The notes under the pieces were generated by a model. That model saw only the letters and a program-made list of their open reading frames with translations. It did no database searches and was not told the origin of the DNA. Of a stretch of DNA of 64,000 bases, positions 61,573-64,000 are shown piece after piece. Numbering within the stretch: the first letter of the stretch is position 1; the number at the start of each line of letters is the position of its first letter. Source of the DNA: M3007 sp031425155 (GTDB taxonomy: Bacteria > Bacteroidota > Bacteroidia > Chitinophagales > Saprospiraceae); the NCBI GenBank assembly GCA_031425155.1, contig JANPIV010000001.1, positions 8,415-72,414 of the forward strand. Reading direction: 5' to 3'. The translations under genes were made by a program, and so were the position numbers.

Positions 61573-61594
61573 CGCCACACTAAATCGCCCTGTG

Positions 61595-62992
61595 ATGAAA
61601 AAGGCAACGAAAACCCAGCCCCCTACCAGCACCGTGAAACTGGTCAGGAAAGCGAATGAACTGGTAGAAGCCAGATACAAGTTTGATATTTGGGAAACCC
61701 GGGTTTTCGCCAAGATGCTGACCATGGTCAAACCAGGCGATGCAGACTTTCAATTGTACAATATACACGTCGGCGATCTCTTGAAGGATTTTAACCTCGA
61801 AGATCATGGCTACAACTACGCCTCCGTAAAACAGGCCACCAAAAAACTGTTGACCAGGGTCATCGAGATCGAGCGGGAAACTCCTGAGGGCGTAAAATGG
61901 TACGCCATGCCCTTGTTGGTGGGTGCCCAAGGATTCAAGGAGCCGCGCGACGGCAACTACATCAGCGTACAGTTTCACCACGAATTAAAGCCTTACTTGC
62001 TGGAACTAAGAGAAAGGTACCTGCAATACGACATCCGCAATCTGTGGGGCCTCAGCAGCGTCTATTCGGTCCGCATGTACGAACTATTGAAGCAATATGA
62101 GAAAATCGGAAAACGGTTTTTCAGCCTCGAAGATTTAAGGACCAAACTCGCGATAGAACCCTCCGAATACCTGAAATACAATCACTTCAAGGACAAAGTA
62201 CTGTTGAAGGCCCAGGGTGATTTGGGTCATAATACCGACATTGCTTTCCGCATGGATGAGCACAAACAGGGCAAAAGAGTAACCGCCATTACTTTTTTCA
62301 TCTCGGCCAATTTAGCCCAGTCCAGCAAACCCTTAGCCGATAAAAACCGGGAATCAGCGACCGCCACCGAAGGCCCGTGGTTGGATCAAGTCAAAGTCTG
62401 GGGCATCACCGAAACCACCTGGCACACTTTGCTGGCTGACCACGGCGCAGAGAAAGTGAAAAACGGCATTGCCTGCACCATCGACAACCTAAAAAAGGAG
62501 AAGATCAAAGAAAACGTCGGCGGTTTCTTTATCAAGGCAGTGGAGCAGGGCTGGAAAAGCGGGGATCAGGCAAAACGCGAAAAAGTAGCCGAGCACCAGC
62601 AGAAAAAAGCCGACAAGCGAAATCAGGCCATCGAGGAGGTCAGGCAGTTGGAAGAACAATTGGAGGAACTACTGTCGTCCAGACGCGCCGAAGCCAATGA
62701 GATTATCAAGATATTGACACAGGCGGATGCCTTCTTGGCCGGCGAAGCAGTGGGTAAAATCGTGGCCAGTCGCGTGGTAAAACAAGCCCTGGAAAAACAA
62801 ACCGGCCTGAAACTGGAAGGCTTGGGCATGGACGAATGGCGCAATAACAAACCCCTGCGCGAAGCTGTGGTTCGGCAAATCGAAGTCATGTATCCCGTAG
62901 ACTTTCAGGACATACAGGCAAGATTTGACGGAAATATCAAGACCATCCGCAAAAGAATAGATACCCTGAATGCTGTGGTGGCCAAGGGTTAA
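61595..62992 (+). CDS. repA: Rep_3 family plasmid replication initiator
   Basis: A 465-residue protein from the ATG at 61595 (MKKATKTQPPTSTVKLVRKA). VKLVRKANELVEARYKFDIW, ETRVFAKMLTMV and YNIHVGDLLKDF form winged helix 1. VQFHHELKPYLLELRERYLQ and YDIRNLWGLSSVYSVRMYEL, with LLKQYEKIGKRFFSLEDLRT, form winged helix 2. Residues 270-465 are an extra helical tail, longer than in usual Rep_3 proteins (about 300). The iterons upstream (61140-61261 and 61462-61500) are its predicted sites, and the second group overlaps the promoter region, which implies autoregulation. Confidence 0.9.
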   Translation: MKKATKTQPPTSTVKLVRKANELVEARYKFDIWETRVFAKMLTMVKPGDADFQLYNIHVGDLLKDFNLEDHGYNYASVKQATKKLLTRVIEIERETPEGVKWYAMPLLVGAQGFKEPRDGNYISVQFHHELKPYLLELRERYLQYDIRNLWGLSSVYSVRMYELLKQYEKIGKRFFSLEDLRTKLAIEPSEYLKYNHFKDKVLLKAQGDLGHNTDIAFRMDEHKQGKRVTAITFFISANLAQSSKPLADKNRESATATEGPWLDQVKVWGITETTWHTLLADHGAEKVKNGIACTIDNLKKEKIKENVGGFFIKAVEQGWKSGDQAKREKVAEHQQKKADKRNQAIEEVRQLEEQLEELLSSRRAEANEIIKILTQADAFLAGEAVGKIVASRVVKQALEKQTGLKLEGLGMDEWRNNKPLREAVVRQIEVMYPVDFQDIQARFDGNIKTIRKRIDTLNAVVAKG

Positions 62993-63055
62993 GCGGCATT
63001 CAAACCATCAAACTTTTTCAAACCACTCAAACCTATCTATACCATACAAAAGCAC

Positions 63056-63877
63056 ATGGCAAAAAAGACAATCATAGTGCAAGGCGGAGAGATTGCCTTG
63101 TTGCCGCAGTCGGGAAACGTGGAAGATTACATTTCTCTGTCTGATATTATGAAAAATTTTGATGATGAGTTTGCCATTTACGGCTGGATGCGCAATAGGA
63201 ACACTATTGAGTTTCTGGGTGTATGGGAGCAGTTGCATAACCCAAGTTTTAATTCTAACGAATTCGTTAGAATTAAAAATGAAGCAGGCGCAAACTCTTT
63301 CAATATGACCCCCAAGAAGTGGGTGGAGGCCACCGGCGCAATCGGCATAGCCAGCAAAACAGGGCGTTATGGCAGTGGTACATTTGCCCACAAAGACATT
63401 GCCATCAACTTTTGCTACTGGCTAAGTCCTACCTTTCAACTCTATCTCATCCAGGAGTTCCAACGGTTGAAGGAACAGGAAGCAGCGGACCACCGCGAGG
63501 CCCTGGACTGGAACCTGAAACGTACCCTCGCCAAAGTGAACTACCTCATCCATACCAATGCAGTAAAAATGCACCTCATTCCGCCCCGGCTTTCCGGTAC
63601 GAAACACGAAGGCATCGTCTATGCGAGCCAGGCCGATATATTGAACCTTGCCCTGTTTGGCCTGACCGCCAAACAATGGCGCGAGGCTAACCCACGACTC
63701 AAAGGCAATATCCGCGACGAGGCCACCACCGAGCAACTGCTGGTCCTGTCCAACCTCGAAAACCTGAACGCCCACTTTATTAAGGAAGGATTGGCACCCG
63801 ATGAGCGTTTGCACAAACTAAATGAGATCGCCATTTATCAGATGGAATTACTCACCGGCTCTAAGAGGCTGTTTTAA
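63056..63877 (+). CDS. KilA-N domain protein
   Basis: A 273-residue protein. ISLSDIMKNFDDEFAIYGWM with NRNTIEFLGVWEQLHNPSFN and AGANSFNMTPKKWVEATGAI form the KilA-N domain. The C-terminal helical domain (TFQLYLIQEFQRLKEQEAAD and LNALFGLTAK-type helices) follows. KilA-N proteins are DNA-binding regulators of phages and plasmids. The coding sequence contains a perfect 32-base palindrome (63247-63278) in the segment FNSNEFVRIKN. It is the last gene in the window, 63 bases after rep and in the same direction, and may be co-transcribed with it. Confidence 0.85.
   Translation: MAKKTIIVQGGEIALLPQSGNVEDYISLSDIMKNFDDEFAIYGWMRNRNTIEFLGVWEQLHNPSFNSNEFVRIKNEAGANSFNMTPKKWVEATGAIGIASKTGRYGSGTFAHKDIAINFCYWLSPTFQLYLIQEFQRLKEQEAADHREALDWNLKRTLAKVNYLIHTNAVKMHLIPPRLSGTKHEGIVYASQADILNLALFGLTAKQWREANPRLKGNIRDEATTEQLLVLSNLENLNAHFIKEGLAPDERLHKLNEIAIYQMELLTGSKRLF
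63247..63278. repeat. Perfect 32-bp palindrome inside the KilA-N gene
   Basis: Half-site TTTTAATTCTAACGAA is followed directly by its exact complement. No spacer separates the halves. Confidence 0.9.
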
Positions 63878-64000
63878 AACCTATTTTTGACGATTTAGCA
63901 TTATTCTGATGGATGCTATGTAAATCATGCTTTGGCTATTTCTGGGGCAGAATTCGTAATCTTTACTTAATCTTCTAGCATGATTGAACCATCCAAATGT

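Noticed and set aside
1..64000. tRNA and rRNA genes
   Set aside because: No cloverleaf or ribosomal RNA signature was recognised on either strand by reading.

Overview
The window looks like DNA from a Bacteroidota bacterium, probably a Saprospiria- or Cytophagia-type environmental species. The evidence is a type IX secretion C-terminal sorting domain, -7 promoter elements of the TAnnTTTG type, Bacteroidota-style RHS and HYR proteins, a UmuC remnant with a DUF4113-like tail and several short secreted proteins. The genus is not proven. The right half (about 39.5-64 kb) is a plasmid backbone: Rep_3 initiator with iterons, ParA and a small partner, DnaB-like helicase, DnaG-like primase, ArdC, Bro-N and KilA-N proteins. 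The whole window may therefore be part of a large plasmid.

Layout. (1) 0-5 kb: the edge of a type I-B CRISPR-Cas locus (cas8/cst1-like gene running off the left edge, cas6, a DUF3800 gene, a decayed two-repeat CRISPR remnant, a WYL regulator), with a DUF433/DUF5615 toxin-antitoxin pair lying between cas8 and cas6 on the opposite strand. (2) 5.1-5.9 kb: a GC-rich dispersed repeat and a broken umuC 3' end. (3) 6.1-24.5 kb: a tight co-directional cluster of exported proteins ending in a 2333-residue RHS polymorphic toxin. Its AT-rich C-terminal domain carries an alpha/beta-hydrolase nucleophile elbow, and it is followed by a small membrane protein that is the likely immunity factor. (4) 24.6-30.8 kb: three more secreted proteins, one with a T9SS sorting domain. 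(5) 30.9-33.0 kb, minus strand: a Pycsar-like anti-phage operon (membrane effector, class III cyclase) with a third overlapping gene encoding an E2 ubiquitin-conjugating-like protein. A second copy of the GC-rich repeat follows. (6) 34.1-38.4 kb: an ECF sigma factor, a translationally coupled giant membrane protein with HYR-like repeats (probable anti-sigma/sensor), and a stand-alone effector-associated-like domain.

(7) 38.4-49.1 kb: short secreted proteins and lipoproteins, an ArdC antirestriction protein, a Bro-N protein and a SLOG protein. They are separated by strong intrinsic terminators and by a 2.1 kb GC-rich non-coding stretch with five copies of a hairpin repeat. (8) 49.5-58.5 kb: a fused tyrosine recombinase/P-loop ATPase/membrane protein with inverted repeats upstream, a YdjM-like membrane protein, the helicase and the primase. 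Three clusters of TGGTGCA motifs lie near replication genes or in the GC-rich tract. (9) 58.6-64 kb: parAB-like genes, six AT-rich centromere-like repeat clusters, the iteron origin, the Rep_3 gene and a KilA-N gene containing a perfect 32-bp palindrome.

The strongest candidate for something new is the Pycsar operon with an E2-like accessory (30962-33010). Next are the recombinase-ATPase-membrane fusion (49721-51283) and the RHS hydrolase toxin/immunity pair (17192-24492). All functions are inferred by reading the sequence; no database search was run.
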